Shown: piece by piece, positions 1-8,324 of the stretch
Layout of the letters: each line of letters opens with the position of its first letter
How positions within the stretch are numbered: position 1 is the stretch's first letter
DNA from: Deltaproteobacteria bacterium
GTDB lineage: Bacteria > Myxococcota_A > UBA796 > SXON01
Length of the DNA stretch: 64,000 nt
Assembly (NCBI GenBank): GCA_014191855.1
Contig: BJHF01000011.1
Location: forward strand, 24,439 to 88,438
Reading direction: 5' to 3'
Notes under the pieces: generated by a model
The model's input: only the letters and a program-made list of their open reading frames with translations
Database searches by the model: none
Told to the model about the DNA's origin: nothing
Translations under genes and position numbers: made by a program

Positions 1-198
1 CACGATCGGCTTGCCGGTGTAGGGGGTGCCGGCGCCCAAAGAGGCGGCGGCGTGTTCGTATTCGTGCAGCTTGATCCTCTCGAGATCGCGGCCGGCAAAG
101 AAGAAGCCGATCACGAAGTCGCCGGCCATGCGGTCGACGAACCCATCCACGATAGCCCGCACTGCGGGCTCACCGCCAGCGCGGATGAACGGGCTCAA
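1..198 (-). CDS. Truncated haemoglobin (group 1-like), 5' part only; 3' end outside window
   Basis: Haem protein of the truncated 2/2 globin family, probably binding O2 or NO in the cytoplasm. The 66 visible residues read like the family N-terminus: a GGEPAVRAIVDGF opening helix, then FFFAGRDLERIKLHEYEHAA and a GAGTPYTGK segment, matching the usual F-x-H-Q...GGP-x-Y-x-G region around the haem-pocket helix. I choose a TTG start at 198 because it overlaps the TGA of the upstream exbD gene (TTGA), suggesting translational coupling. No ATG lies upstream in frame, and the first in-frame ATG (129) would cut into the conserved helix. The distal and proximal haem residues further on cannot be checked because the gene runs off the window. 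Confidence 0.75.
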   Translation of the reverse strand, partial: MSPFIRAGGEPAVRAIVDGFVDRMAGDFVIGFFFAGRDLERIKLHEYEHAAASLGAGTPYTGKPIV

Positions 199-695
199 GG
201 GGCGGCCGGCGCCACGGGTGCAGGCGGTGCGCCCAGCATCTGGAGCTGCTCCGGCGTGAGCTGAGCGGGGCCCTCGTCCTTGAGGTCGGCGAAGCCCACG
301 CGCGCTGCGCCGGCTTCCCGGGAGAGATCCACCACGTGAACAACCATGTCGTAGGTTGCGTCGGGGTGGGCATCGATAAACACGTTCTTCTTCTCTTTTG
401 TGCGGCCGAGCAGCTGCCGTTTCAGATCAATTGCCAGCGTGGCTTCGTCGGTCGGCTTCAGGTTCAGCGCCAGCGTATTGTCCTTGTAGATGGCCACCAT
501 GAGCTGCGCTTCGGGGGGCGGCTGATCCTGCACCGGCGGGTCGTCGACCGGGGGCAGCTCCGTCGCCATCTTCTGCACGGTGATGGGCGTGAGCACCATG
601 AAGATGATCAGCAGCACCAGCACGATGTCGATGAGCGGGGTGACGTTGATCTCGTCCATCCCGCCCTGGCCGCCGCCGCCAACCTTCGCGCCCAT
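195..695 (-). CDS. exbD: ExbD/TolR-family biopolymer transport protein (second copy)
   Basis: Inner-membrane, periplasm-facing partner of ExbB that uses the proton gradient to energise TonB. The 166 residues have the family plan: a short cytoplasmic N-terminus (MGAKVGG, then MDEINVTPLIDIVLVLL) running into one transmembrane helix at about 20-40, with the conserved Asp inside LIDIVLVLLIIF. A periplasmic domain follows and the C-terminus is Ala/Pro-rich. It starts 2 bases after the stop of another exbD and shares the MGAKVGG...INVTPL(I/V)D(I/V)VLVLLIIFMV opening with it, so the pair are paralogues. Two exbD genes after one exbB are common in deltaproteobacteria. Confidence 0.93.
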   Translation of the reverse strand: MGAKVGGGGQGGMDEINVTPLIDIVLVLLIIFMVLTPITVQKMATELPPVDDPPVQDQPPPEAQLMVAIYKDNTLALNLKPTDEATLAIDLKRQLLGRTKEKKNVFIDAHPDATYDMVVHVVDLSREAGAARVGFADLKDEGPAQLTPEQLQMLGAPPAPVAPAAP

Positions 696-697
696 GA

Positions 698-1123
698 CTA
701 CTTGTCCCCTTCGTCTTTGACTTTTTCGGTGGCCAACAGCATCGTGTCGGTGCCGGGCACGCCCTCGTGGATGAGATCCATCACCTCACGAACCTGCCGG
801 TAGGTGGCGGCCTTGTCGCCCTTGAGCACGAGCGCGCGGTTGGCCCGCTGCGAGTCGATGGAGGCCACCAGGGTTTCTTTGGTGACCTCGGTCTTGTCCA
901 CCCAGATCGAGCCATCCCCCTTCACGCCCACCACGAGGTTCTGCCCCATGTCCTTCTCTTCCTGGGCGGTCTTGGCCTTGGGCAGCTTCACGTCTACGCC
1001 GGAGCTGAGCATCGGCGTAACGACCATGAAGATGATCAGGAGGACGAGCACAACGTCGACGAGCGGCGTGACGTTGATGTCCGCCATCGCGCCGCCTTTT
1101 TTCCCTCCGACCTTCGCGCCCAT
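698..1123 (-). CDS. exbD: ExbD/TolR-family biopolymer transport protein (first copy)
   Basis: Second ExbD-type subunit of the TonB-energising complex. The 141 residues contain the N-terminal INVTPLVDVVLVLL signature with the membrane-embedded Asp, one transmembrane helix and a periplasmic domain (LPKAKTAQEEKDM... to KVKDEGDK). It lies 18 bases downstream of exbB and 2 bases upstream of the other exbD. It differs from its partner in a charged linker (GGKKGGAMAD against GGGGQGGMDE) and a shorter C-terminus without the Pro/Ala tail, so the two may have different partners in the complex. Confidence 0.93.
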   Translation of the reverse strand: MGAKVGGKKGGAMADINVTPLVDVVLVLLIIFMVVTPMLSSGVDVKLPKAKTAQEEKDMGQNLVVGVKGDGSIWVDKTEVTKETLVASIDSQRANRALVLKGDKAATYRQVREVMDLIHEGVPGTDTMLLATEKVKDEGDK

Positions 1124-1141
1124 GATGCTCGCTCCTCCCGG

Positions 1142-1825
1142 CTACTGGGCCGCGCCGGCTTCGGAGCGACGGAGGCTGTCCTTCTCCAGCCAGTCGAGCA
1201 GCTCCGCAGAGGCGACGTGCACATCCTTGGTGATGTCGTCGATCACGGCGTTGAAGTAGTTGTAGATCCAGATCGCGATGATCGCGACCGTGATCCCGAC
1301 GGCCGTGGACACCAGCGCTTCGGCGATGCCGCCGGAGATGGACGTGAGATCCCCGCCCCCCGACTCGGCCATCATGCCGAACGCGTTGATGATGCCGAAG
1401 ATGGTGCCGACGAGGCCCACGAACGGCGCGGTGGACCCGCTGGTCGCGAGCACGTTCATGCCCTTGCGCAGCGCCGCCGTTTCTTCGGTGCTCACGGTTT
1501 CGAGGGCGCGCTTGGCCGCCGCGATCCCGTGGTGATCGGAGCGGGCCGAGTACTCACGCAGCGCAGAGCCCAGGATCGCCGCCAGGTACGCCTTCTTGTA
1601 GGCCTCGCTCATCACGAGCTTGAGGGCGCCCGCCACGTCTCCGCTTTTGAGCGGCGCCCCGATCGCGCCGGCCAGTGCCCGGGACTGCCCGCGGGCGGCG
1701 ACGAAGAAGAGCACGCGCTCGGAGGCCACGTACACGCACCACACCAGCATGAGCAGCATGGTGATGAGTACAGAGCGCGCCGGGAGGCCCATTGAGGCCC
1801 AGAGGCCCGGGAGTGAAAGATCCAT
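1142..1825 (-). CDS. exbB: ExbB/TolQ/MotA-family proton channel
   Basis: Polytopic inner-membrane proton-channel subunit working with ExbD and TonB. I place the start at the ATG at 1825 (MDLSLPGLWASMG), 11 bases after the tonB stop; the frame is open further upstream, but that would overlap tonB. The 227-residue product has an N-terminal helix (about 12-32), a cytoplasmic loop rich in Ala and charged residues, and the paired C-terminal helices of the MotA/TolQ/ExbB channel domain (STAPFVGLVGTIFGIINAF, then ALVSTAVGITVAIIAIWIYN). The GLVGTIFGIINAF motif is typical of the family. It lies in a tonB-exbB-exbD-exbD order. Confidence 0.93.
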   Translation of the reverse strand: MDLSLPGLWASMGLPARSVLITMLLMLVWCVYVASERVLFFVAARGQSRALAGAIGAPLKSGDVAGALKLVMSEAYKKAYLAAILGSALREYSARSDHHGIAAAKRALETVSTEETAALRKGMNVLATSGSTAPFVGLVGTIFGIINAFGMMAESGGGDLTSISGGIAEALVSTAVGITVAIIAIWIYNYFNAVIDDITKDVHVASAELLDWLEKDSLRRSEAGAAQ

Positions 1826-1836
1826 GGTGGGTCGTC

Positions 1837-2553
1837 CTAATCGTTGAGCTTGAAGATGAAGTTGATGTCGAACTGGGCGCGGGTGGGCTGCCCGTTGTCC
1901 ATGACCGGGTACCACCGCCACTGCAAGGCGGCCTCCCGGGCGGCGGCCTTGAAGAGCTCAGGGCAGCTCTTGAATGTGACGTCGGAAGGCTCCCCGCTGG
2001 TATCGATGACGATGTGGGTGATGCACTTCTCTTCCTTCAGGCCAAGCTGCTGAGCGGCCTCAGGGAAACGAGGTTTCACGCGGGTTTTCACCTGCGCCTC
2101 CGACCAGTGGACCGTTTTGACGTTGCCGGTACCGCCGAGCTGGCCGCCGAGCACCCCGTCCTTCACGCCACCGACCACCCCGCCGACCACACCATCCTTC
2201 ACGCCGCCCTCTACGCCGCCCTCCACGCCATCGTCTTCTTCTTCCACCACCGGGGGTGGATCGGGCTGAAGCACCTGGGGATCCACGGGGACCTCTTCCT
2301 TTACTTCAACCTTCTCTTTCTTCTCTTTCTTCTTGCTTCCGCCCGGGGGTGGTGGGGGCGGGGGCGGCGGTGGGGGTGCCGCCAGATCCACGGCCACGAG
2401 CTTGTCCTTCAGCTCCTCCACCACCTCGGGGGCTTTCACCATCATCCAGGCGATGAACGCCAATAGTGTTCCGTTGAAGGTCAACGAAAGCAGCAGCGAG
2501 CCGACCGTGCGGCCGGCGTTCTGACTTCGGTTACGACCGACGTTATCGAACAT
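1837..2553 (-). CDS. tonB: TonB-family energy transducer with AgmX/PglI-like spacer
   Basis: Periplasm-spanning protein that passes energy from ExbB/ExbD to outer-membrane receptors. The 238 residues show a cytoplasmic start (MFDNVGRNRSQNAG), one transmembrane helix (about 18-38), an unbroken run of eleven prolines (60-70), a Lys/Glu-rich stretch (74-90) and a Gly-Val repeat region (109-141, units such as EGGV, KDGV, VGGV). A TonB C-terminal domain follows (146-238), with the R-V-K-P-R-F-P start and a final FDINFIFKL strand. The rigid Pro/Lys spacer fits the TonB role. A KDGV/GGV spacer of this sort is seen in gliding- and transport-related TonB proteins of myxobacteria (recalled family knowledge). 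First gene of the exb cluster. Confidence 0.92.
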   Translation of the reverse strand: MFDNVGRNRSQNAGRTVGSLLLSLTFNGTLLAFIAWMMVKAPEVVEELKDKLVAVDLAAPPPPPPPPPPPGGSKKKEKKEKVEVKEEVPVDPQVLQPDPPPVVEEEDDGVEGGVEGGVKDGVVGGVVGGVKDGVLGGQLGGTGNVKTVHWSEAQVKTRVKPRFPEAAQQLGLKEEKCITHIVIDTSGEPSDVTFKSCPELFKAAAREAALQWRWYPVMDNGQPTRAQFDINFIFKLND

Positions 2554-2622
2554 CGATGGATCCTCGTGCCGGGGAGCGCGGCACTTTACTCGCAGCTTCC
2601 GCCGCGTATGTCAATGCCGTGT

Positions 2623-2880
2623 CTATTCCGAACTCCCTTCCGCGGCCGTTTCCGAGATGCCTTCCGGCCCCCTGGAGAGCACGAGGATGCGCGCATCGGC
2701 CGCATCGAGGCGCTCGTGGCACTCGCGAACGAGCCCCACGCCCTCCTCGAACAGCTTGAGCGCATCATCCAGAGGCAGATCGCCGGACTCGAGCTTCTGC
2801 ACGCGGCCCTCGAGTTCACGGAGGGCGAGCTCAAAGGAGCGGGCTTCCGCCTTGGCTTCCCCGGATTTCACGTCGCTCAC
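2623..2880 (-). CDS. xseB: Exodeoxyribonuclease VII small subunit
   Basis: Small helical subunit that binds the XseA nuclease to degrade single-stranded DNA. The 85-residue protein matches the XseB pattern: SFELALRELEGRVQKLESGDLPLDDALKLFEEGV, where LE-x2-V-x-x-LE-x-G-x-L-x-L-x-D-A-L-x-L-F-E-x-G is the family signature, followed by the C-x-x-R/H-L-D-x-A-x-x-R segment. It begins with an ATGA overlap on the stop of the upstream helicase-associated gene, so it is read from the same message as the XPB pair. No xseA is in the window. The C-terminal ten residues (SETAAEGSSE) are a hydrophilic tail. Confidence 0.9.
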   Translation of the reverse strand: MSDVKSGEAKAEARSFELALRELEGRVQKLESGDLPLDDALKLFEEGVGLVRECHERLDAADARILVLSRGPEGISETAAEGSSE

Positions 2881-5168
2881 GGCCCGCCTCCCGCCTTCTT
2901 GTCCGTCGTACGGGCACGTTCAATCTGGAGAATGGCGTAGCTGAGGCGGTTGCCGCTCTCGAGATCGAGCGCCACGAGCACGGCGGCGCCTTCGCGGTTG
3001 AGCGCGATCCGCTCGGGGATGACCAGCAATTGCCGGCGGCTGTCGTCCTTGAGCGAGTGGTAGATCATGTCCACCCCGAGGCCGCCCTTCAGCGCTTTCT
3101 CCAGGATCGCCCTCACCTCCGGCGTGTTGGCGCGCGGTGGTGCCTTCGCATCGTCCCGCCGCTTCTGCTGAGCGGCCACCGCGGAGCCCACGATGGGGTG
3201 GAGCTGCTCAGGCTGCGTGTCGGCCCGCTGCGCCCGCGCGACGGGATCTTCGCGTTGTTCGCGTGCTTCGGCGAGCAGCATGTGCAGCCGCTCTCGGCTT
3301 TGCGCCGCCTCTTCGTCCGCTGGGTACTTGCGCACCTCGCGGCCCGGGTTCATGCCCGCCTCGATGAGCGCGAGCGTGATCTCCGGCAGGCGTTTGCGGT
3401 CTACGGCGTACAGGCCTGGGCCGAAACGATGAACGATGAACGGGCGCAATGCACGCATCGATTCGAAGCGCTTGATGTGGGCGCGGTGCACCGTGATCGC
3501 CGTGATCTCGTGGAACTCCACATCGCCATCGCCGCCCATCCACGCCCGCAGCGTGGACTCGACGTTCTGTGGCAGCCCGATCTGGCTGTACTCGCGGAGG
3601 AACTCCAGCAATTCTTCGCGACGCCAGCCCTTCTTGAGGGCCTGCTCGATGCTGATCTCGGTGATCCGGTAGGTGTTCGCCCGGTCGCACCCGATCAGCT
3701 CCGCGATCTCGCCCAACCGGAACAGGAGCACCGGCGCGAGCCCGGCCGGTGCGATGATCTCGTAGTTGGGCGTGAGGTAGAACTTCGAAAAGCCTTCGTC
3801 CTCGGGCGGATCGAGCAGCGCCGTGCCACGCGGCGAGAGGCGATAGACCTTTTGTTGGCCCCAAACGCCCATCTCTAGCACACCGCAGTTCACCAGCGCG
3901 CTGAAGCTGTAGGCCTCGCGGTCGGCGCCGCGGGGCGACGCATACTGCTTGCGGTGGAAACGCTCCCGCCAATCTTCGCCGCGTTTCCAGCGGCGATACA
4001 GCGCCATCAGCGGCGCCTCGGGCACCCACTCGCCCTTGGCCGAGTTCACGGCCCAGAGCACCCACTCCGCCATCGCCTGGCGCTTTTCAAGCGCCCGGAA
4101 CATGAGGTCGCGTTGATCCTCGGGTTCCAGCGTGAGCCACTCCTCGACGACCTCGCGGTTCACGGCCACCCGATCCCCACGAAGCTCGATCATCCCGTGC
4201 ATCATCAGGAAGTCGTAGTGGAGGTTGAACACCTCCGACTCCGGGGCCCAGATCTGGGCGAAGAACTTGTCGAGATCCTCCTTCTGCGCCTTGAACACCT
4301 CCTGCCGCTGCGTGAGCTTCGGCGGGTGCTGGTCCATCCAGGTGGCCAGCGTGGCCAGGGAGAAGTCGAGCGCCGGGCAGAACGGGCGTTGGTCCACGAC
4401 GCGGATGTCTTCGTGTTGGAACGTGGGCAGCTCCAGCTCAGCGCCGAGGTGCTCCAGCAGCGGATCGATCAGCGGCTCAGGAACAAGGTAGTAGAAGCCA
4501 TCTTCCACCGGGCCGCTGCCGCACACGATGCCGCGGTCGGCGAGCACCTGCATGGTGCGCGCCCAGTCCGGCTCACGGCCGCCGAGCATCAGCACCAGCT
4601 CGCGGTGGAAATCATCCGCGTGAGCGATGCCGCCGCACTGGATCAACACCGCAAGCGCCTGACGATCCCGCGGCTGCATCTGGAACAGCAATCCGCTGAG
4701 GCGATTGCCCTGCGCCAGCGCTCGCACGGTGAGCTGCACCACCCGCTCCTGCTCGCCCACGCGCACCGGTTGCCCGCCCAACGCCCGGTAGAGCGCGTGA
4801 ACCAGCGTTTCCGGCATCTTCATGAAGTACGCGGCCAGCTCGTCGATCTCGCCGCGGCTCAGCCGGCGCCGGCGCGCGAGGCCCGCCGTGGGCTTCCACT
4901 TCTTGCGGTGTGTGCGCGGTCGCACGACCATCTTGCCGGTGCTGACCATGCCCGCGCCCTGGGCCTCAAAGTCGTCGCGGAACACGCGCCGCTGACGCCG
5001 CCCCCGCGGCGCCGCCTCGCCATCACCGCCCCCCTCGTTCGGAGCCGCTACCTGGGTTTCCGGCGCCCCCTCGGAGCCGCCGCCCCCGCGACGACGGCGA
5101 CGACGCCTGCGCCGCCGCCCTCCGGCATCTCCGTCCACTCCGCCCGCTTCCTGCGTATCTGTGCTCAT
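2877..5168 (-). CDS. Helicase-associated (Helicase_C_3-like) partner of XPB, Arg-rich N-terminus
   Basis: 763-residue protein resembling the helicase-conserved C-terminal domain proteins (Helicase_C_3) that sit beside bacterial XPB genes. It has no Walker A or DEAD box, so it is unlikely to be an active ATPase by itself. The N-terminus is intrinsically disordered and very basic: ten arginines at 18-27, then Gly/Arg stretches. The recognisable domain lies at about 470-640 (FYLTPNYEIIAPAGLAPVLL, then RITEISIEQALKKGW and LREYSQIGLPQNVESTL), a winged-helix-like region shared with the N-terminus of the adjacent XPB. It starts 23 bases after the XPB stop and overlaps xseB by ATGA. Role in repair or transcription coupling is inferred from context. 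Confidence 0.8.
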   Translation of the reverse strand: MSTDTQEAGGVDGDAGGRRRRRRRRRRGGGGSEGAPETQVAAPNEGGGDGEAAPRGRRQRRVFRDDFEAQGAGMVSTGKMVVRPRTHRKKWKPTAGLARRRRLSRGEIDELAAYFMKMPETLVHALYRALGGQPVRVGEQERVVQLTVRALAQGNRLSGLLFQMQPRDRQALAVLIQCGGIAHADDFHRELVLMLGGREPDWARTMQVLADRGIVCGSGPVEDGFYYLVPEPLIDPLLEHLGAELELPTFQHEDIRVVDQRPFCPALDFSLATLATWMDQHPPKLTQRQEVFKAQKEDLDKFFAQIWAPESEVFNLHYDFLMMHGMIELRGDRVAVNREVVEEWLTLEPEDQRDLMFRALEKRQAMAEWVLWAVNSAKGEWVPEAPLMALYRRWKRGEDWRERFHRKQYASPRGADREAYSFSALVNCGVLEMGVWGQQKVYRLSPRGTALLDPPEDEGFSKFYLTPNYEIIAPAGLAPVLLFRLGEIAELIGCDRANTYRITEISIEQALKKGWRREELLEFLREYSQIGLPQNVESTLRAWMGGDGDVEFHEITAITVHRAHIKRFESMRALRPFIVHRFGPGLYAVDRKRLPEITLALIEAGMNPGREVRKYPADEEAAQSRERLHMLLAEAREQREDPVARAQRADTQPEQLHPIVGSAVAAQQKRRDDAKAPPRANTPEVRAILEKALKGGLGVDMIYHSLKDDSRRQLLVIPERIALNREGAAVLVALDLESGNRLSYAILQIERARTTDKKAGGGP

Positions 5169-5191
5169 TCCGGCGTTCCTCGCCGCTCCGA

Positions 5192-6868
5192 CTACGCGGA
5201 GCCTTCCTGGATGTAGTAGCGGTATCCCTGCTCAGTGAGGAAGAGCTGCCGTTTCATGGCGAACTCCTGCTCCTTCGTCTCTCGGGTGATCAGGCTGTAG
5301 AAGTGCGCGCCATCCTTCTTGGGGCGCAGCACGCGGCCGAGGCGCTGGGCCTCTTCCTGCCGCGAACCGAAGGATCCCGACACCTGCATCGCGACGTTGG
5401 CATCGGGCAGGTCGATCGAGAAGTTGGCGACCTTGCTCACGACGAGGAGCTTGATCTCGCTTCGTCGGAACTTGCCAAAGAGTACGTCGCGCATGGGACC
5501 AGGGGTTTCCCCGGTGATCAGCGGCGCGTTGTATCGGCGTGCGATCTCGTGAAGCTGGTCGAGGTAGGTGCCGATGATCAGCACGTTGTCTTCCTTGTGC
5601 CGCTTCACGAGCGAGTCGAGCACCTCCAGCTTCGCGGGGTTCACCGCTGCGAGTCTGAACTTCTCGCCCTCGCGGGCGCGCTCGTATGCGGCCGCGCCGC
5701 CGTTCTTCCAGCCGACGCGCACCTCGTAGCACTTCGCCTCGGCGATAAACCCCGACTCTTCGAGCGTTTGCCACGCCATGTCGAAGCGCTTCGGCCCCAC
5801 GAGCGAGAACACATCGCCCTCGCGACCGTCCTCCCGTACCAGCGTGGCGGTGAGCCCTAACCGCCGGCGCCCCTGCAGCTCGGCGGTGGCCCCGAAGACC
5901 GGCGCGGGGAGCAGGTGCACCTCGTCGTACACGATCAGACCCCAGTTCTGGTCTTCAAACAGGTGCAAGTGCGCGAACTTCGATTCGCGCGACGCCCGCC
6001 AGGTGAGGATCTGGTACGTGGCGACGGTGACATCGCGGATGTTCTTCTCGTCCCCCGTGTAGGCGCCGACCTGTGCCGCGGTGAGCGACGTCTTGTCGAG
6101 GATCTCCCTCACCCATTGGTTCACGGCCGCGCCGTTGGTGGCGAGGATGAGCGTCTTCTGGCCGATCTTGGCCATCGCGACGATCGCCACGATTGTTTTT
6201 CCAGCGCCGCAGGGCAACACGATAACGCCGTTGCCGCCAGCGGGCCGACCATCCTGAAACCAGCGATCCGCGGAGGTTTTCTGGTAGTCGCGGATGGTGA
6301 AGGGCTTGCCGTTGCCGACCATCGTTTCGCGCAGCGTGAAGGGCATCGGATCGCCCTCGATAAACCCCGCGAGATCCTCCACCGGCCAGCCCGCCGCCAG
6401 CATACGCTGCTTGAAGATGCCGCGGTGCCCGCCGCCAATGGCGAGGTAGCGCTTGCCATCTTCAACGAGGAGCTCCTTCACCGACTTGACCTGCCCCACG
6501 AGCTTCGCCACATACGCTGTGGAGAATTCGAGCCGGAGCAGCTTCCGGTCGTCGGGGTGCTGCACGAGCTTCACGAGGCCGTACCGCTCGATCGTCTCTC
6601 CAACCTGCGCGAGCACGTCGGGAGGTACATCAAACTTGGACCATTCGCGAAGACCGTCTACGATCTCGCTGCGGGTCATCCCGCTGGACGCGGCGTTCCA
6701 CAACGTGAGCGGATGAATCCGGTACGTGTGCAAGTGCTCGGGTGAAGTTTCCAATTCCGCAAAGCGTGAGAGGAAGTCGCGGACCTCCTCATAGCGAGCG
6801 TGCTTGGTTTCCAGAAGGACCTTGCCATCCCCCTGGACGATGAGGGGGTTGTCAGGCCTGACGTGCAT
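5192..6868 (-). CDS. XPB/Ssl2-type DNA repair helicase (SF2)
   Basis: ATP-dependent 3'-5' DNA helicase or translocase of superfamily 2, bacterial XPB group. The 558 residues have an N-terminal helicase-associated domain (about 1-190, MHVRPDNPLIVQGDGKVLLE). Then come Walker A PCGAGKT with Lys near 223, the DEVH box near 316, motif III GLTATLVREDG, the XPB-typical LVGPKRFD, and motifs V/VI (NFSIDLPDANVAMQVSG, then QRLGRVLRPK). The length matches bacterial XPB. Upstream is a 180-base gap to lipB; downstream, 23 bases away, is the helicase-associated partner. The NFSIDLPDA form is distinctive of XPB rather than RecG or UvrB. Confidence 0.93.
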   Translation of the reverse strand: MHVRPDNPLIVQGDGKVLLETKHARYEEVRDFLSRFAELETSPEHLHTYRIHPLTLWNAASSGMTRSEIVDGLREWSKFDVPPDVLAQVGETIERYGLVKLVQHPDDRKLLRLEFSTAYVAKLVGQVKSVKELLVEDGKRYLAIGGGHRGIFKQRMLAAGWPVEDLAGFIEGDPMPFTLRETMVGNGKPFTIRDYQKTSADRWFQDGRPAGGNGVIVLPCGAGKTIVAIVAMAKIGQKTLILATNGAAVNQWVREILDKTSLTAAQVGAYTGDEKNIRDVTVATYQILTWRASRESKFAHLHLFEDQNWGLIVYDEVHLLPAPVFGATAELQGRRRLGLTATLVREDGREGDVFSLVGPKRFDMAWQTLEESGFIAEAKCYEVRVGWKNGGAAAYERAREGEKFRLAAVNPAKLEVLDSLVKRHKEDNVLIIGTYLDQLHEIARRYNAPLITGETPGPMRDVLFGKFRRSEIKLLVVSKVANFSIDLPDANVAMQVSGSFGSRQEEAQRLGRVLRPKKDGAHFYSLITRETKEQEFAMKRQLFLTEQGYRYYIQEGSA

Positions 6869-7048
6869 GGGTCATCAGAAGCGTCCTCCGCGGACGGACC
6901 AGCATCCAAGTGCGTACGAGCGATGCTCGCCGCGGTGTAAAACCCCCGGCCGGATGAACCGTTCCCGGGGCGTGGATGGAGTGTCACACGGAATTGGAGG
7001 CGTGTCAAGCGGGCGCGTAGGCCGGCTGGCGCAACGAGTTGTCGCAGT

Positions 7049-7648
7049 TCAGAGCGCGGCGAGCCGGCGGCTCAGCGGCACCCGCACGTCGTCGACCGTA
7101 AGGGGCCGCCCGGCCTCAACGGAGAGGCTGCTCAACAACGCGCTTTCAAGGCCGCACGGGTTGATCCGGCGGAACCACGCCAGGTCGGGGTTCACGTTGA
7201 GCGCCAGCCCGTGCCAGGTGACCCAGCGCCGGCACGCGATCCCGATGCTTCCCACCTTCCGACCGCCCACCCACACGCCCGTGTTGCGCGGATCTCGCTC
7301 GCCGCCGAGGCCGACGGCGCTCACCGTGTCGATCAGCACATCCTCCAGGGTGCGGAGCCACCGGTGAAGGTCGCGTTCCGCTCCTTCGAGCTTACAGATC
7401 GGGTAGGCGACGAACTGCCCGGGGCCGTGCCAGGTCACGTCGCCGCCGCGCTCCACCTCGATGACCTCGGCCTCGCCCGGGTCGAGAACGTTGGCCATCG
7501 CCCCCGATTTTCGCCCCACCGTATACACGGGCGCATCGTGCTCGACGAGCAGCACCACGTTCGCGATGTGGTCGTCGATCCGATCTTGGAGGAGCTGCGA
7601 CTGGAGCGCCCACGCCGCCCGGTAGCCCATCCGCCCGACGTCGATCAC
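7049..7648 (-). CDS. lipB: Octanoyl-[acyl carrier protein]:protein octanoyltransferase
   Basis: Transfers octanoate from acyl carrier protein to lipoate-dependent enzymes, the first step of lipoate biosynthesis. The 199 residues contain the LipB signatures RGGDVTWHGPGQFVAYPIC, KVGSIGIACRRWVTWHGLAL (catalytic Lys) and a P-C-G motif (INPCGLESALLS) carrying the catalytic Cys. I place the start at the GTG at 7648, which overlaps the stop of tmk (GTGA). A longer open frame upstream runs through tmk and is not used. lipA is not in the window. Confidence 0.92.
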   Translation of the reverse strand: MIDVGRMGYRAAWALQSQLLQDRIDDHIANVVLLVEHDAPVYTVGRKSGAMANVLDPGEAEVIEVERGGDVTWHGPGQFVAYPICKLEGAERDLHRWLRTLEDVLIDTVSAVGLGGERDPRNTGVWVGGRKVGSIGIACRRWVTWHGLALNVNPDLAWFRRINPCGLESALLSSLSVEAGRPLTVDDVRVPLSRRLAAL

Positions 7649-8232
7649 CTTGGCCAAACGGCGCCCCGAACGCGCTGATGTACATCGTCCGGCGTGCCGC
7701 TCGCGTCGATGCGGATGATGCGGTCGCCCCGGGCCCTGCAGCGCAAGATCGCCGCCTCGTACGCTGCTGCGATGCGCTGGAGCTGGTCGAGGGTTTCGAA
7801 GCGATCGCGGACGGCGCCGCGGGCTTCGACGCGGCGGAGGCACGCCTCGGGCGGGAGGTCGAGCATCACCACGGCCGTAGCGGCAGGAAACTCGGCGTTG
7901 AGCGACCATACGCGGTCGAGCCCGAGCGCTTGCGACTGGTAGGCGAGGCTGGAGAGGAAGTACCGGTCCGTGAGCACGACCTCCCCGCGCGCCAGCGCGG
8001 GGTTCACCACGCGGTCGAGATGATCGCGCCGATCCGCGGCGAACAACATGCCAAACACGTCGTCGCCGATCACGCCGCCGGCGAGCTCTTCCCGGATGAG
8101 CTTTCCGACCGGGCCATCGGAGGGCTCGCGCGTGCGGCAAACGGTGTGGCCTGCCGCCTGCAGGGCGGCCTGGTATAGGGCGATCTGGGTGGTGCCCCCC
8201 GACCCATCGAGCCCCTCGAAGGCGATGAACAT
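7645..8232 (-). CDS. tmk: Thymidylate kinase, P-loop Lys replaced by Gly
   Basis: Phosphorylates dTMP to dTDP. The start is the ATG at 8232 (MFIAFEGLDGSG). The 195-residue length, the FEGLDGSG P-loop, the REPSDGPVGKLIR segment, the D-R-Y motif (LTDRYFLSSLAYQ) and the LDLPPEACLRRVEARG region are all typical of Tmk. The P-loop reads G-L-D-G-S-G-G-T-T-Q: position 13, the usual catalytic Lys of GxxGxGK[ST], is Gly (codon GGC). The rest is intact, so I keep the call. A lysine-less P-loop may be compensated by another residue, as I vaguely recall for some Tmk subgroups, or may mean altered activity. Cotranscribed with lipB. Confidence 0.88.
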   Translation of the reverse strand: MFIAFEGLDGSGGTTQIALYQAALQAAGHTVCRTREPSDGPVGKLIREELAGGVIGDDVFGMLFAADRRDHLDRVVNPALARGEVVLTDRYFLSSLAYQSQALGLDRVWSLNAEFPAATAVVMLDLPPEACLRRVEARGAVRDRFETLDQLQRIAAAYEAAILRCRARGDRIIRIDASGTPDDVHQRVRGAVWPR

Positions 8233-8324
8233 GCGCCAGGCTATCCGAGCCGCGCGGTATGTGGATTTTTTGACTTGTGGATCTGGCGGTGCGGTGGAAA
8301 GCTCGGCCCGTTCCGAGTCTCTCC

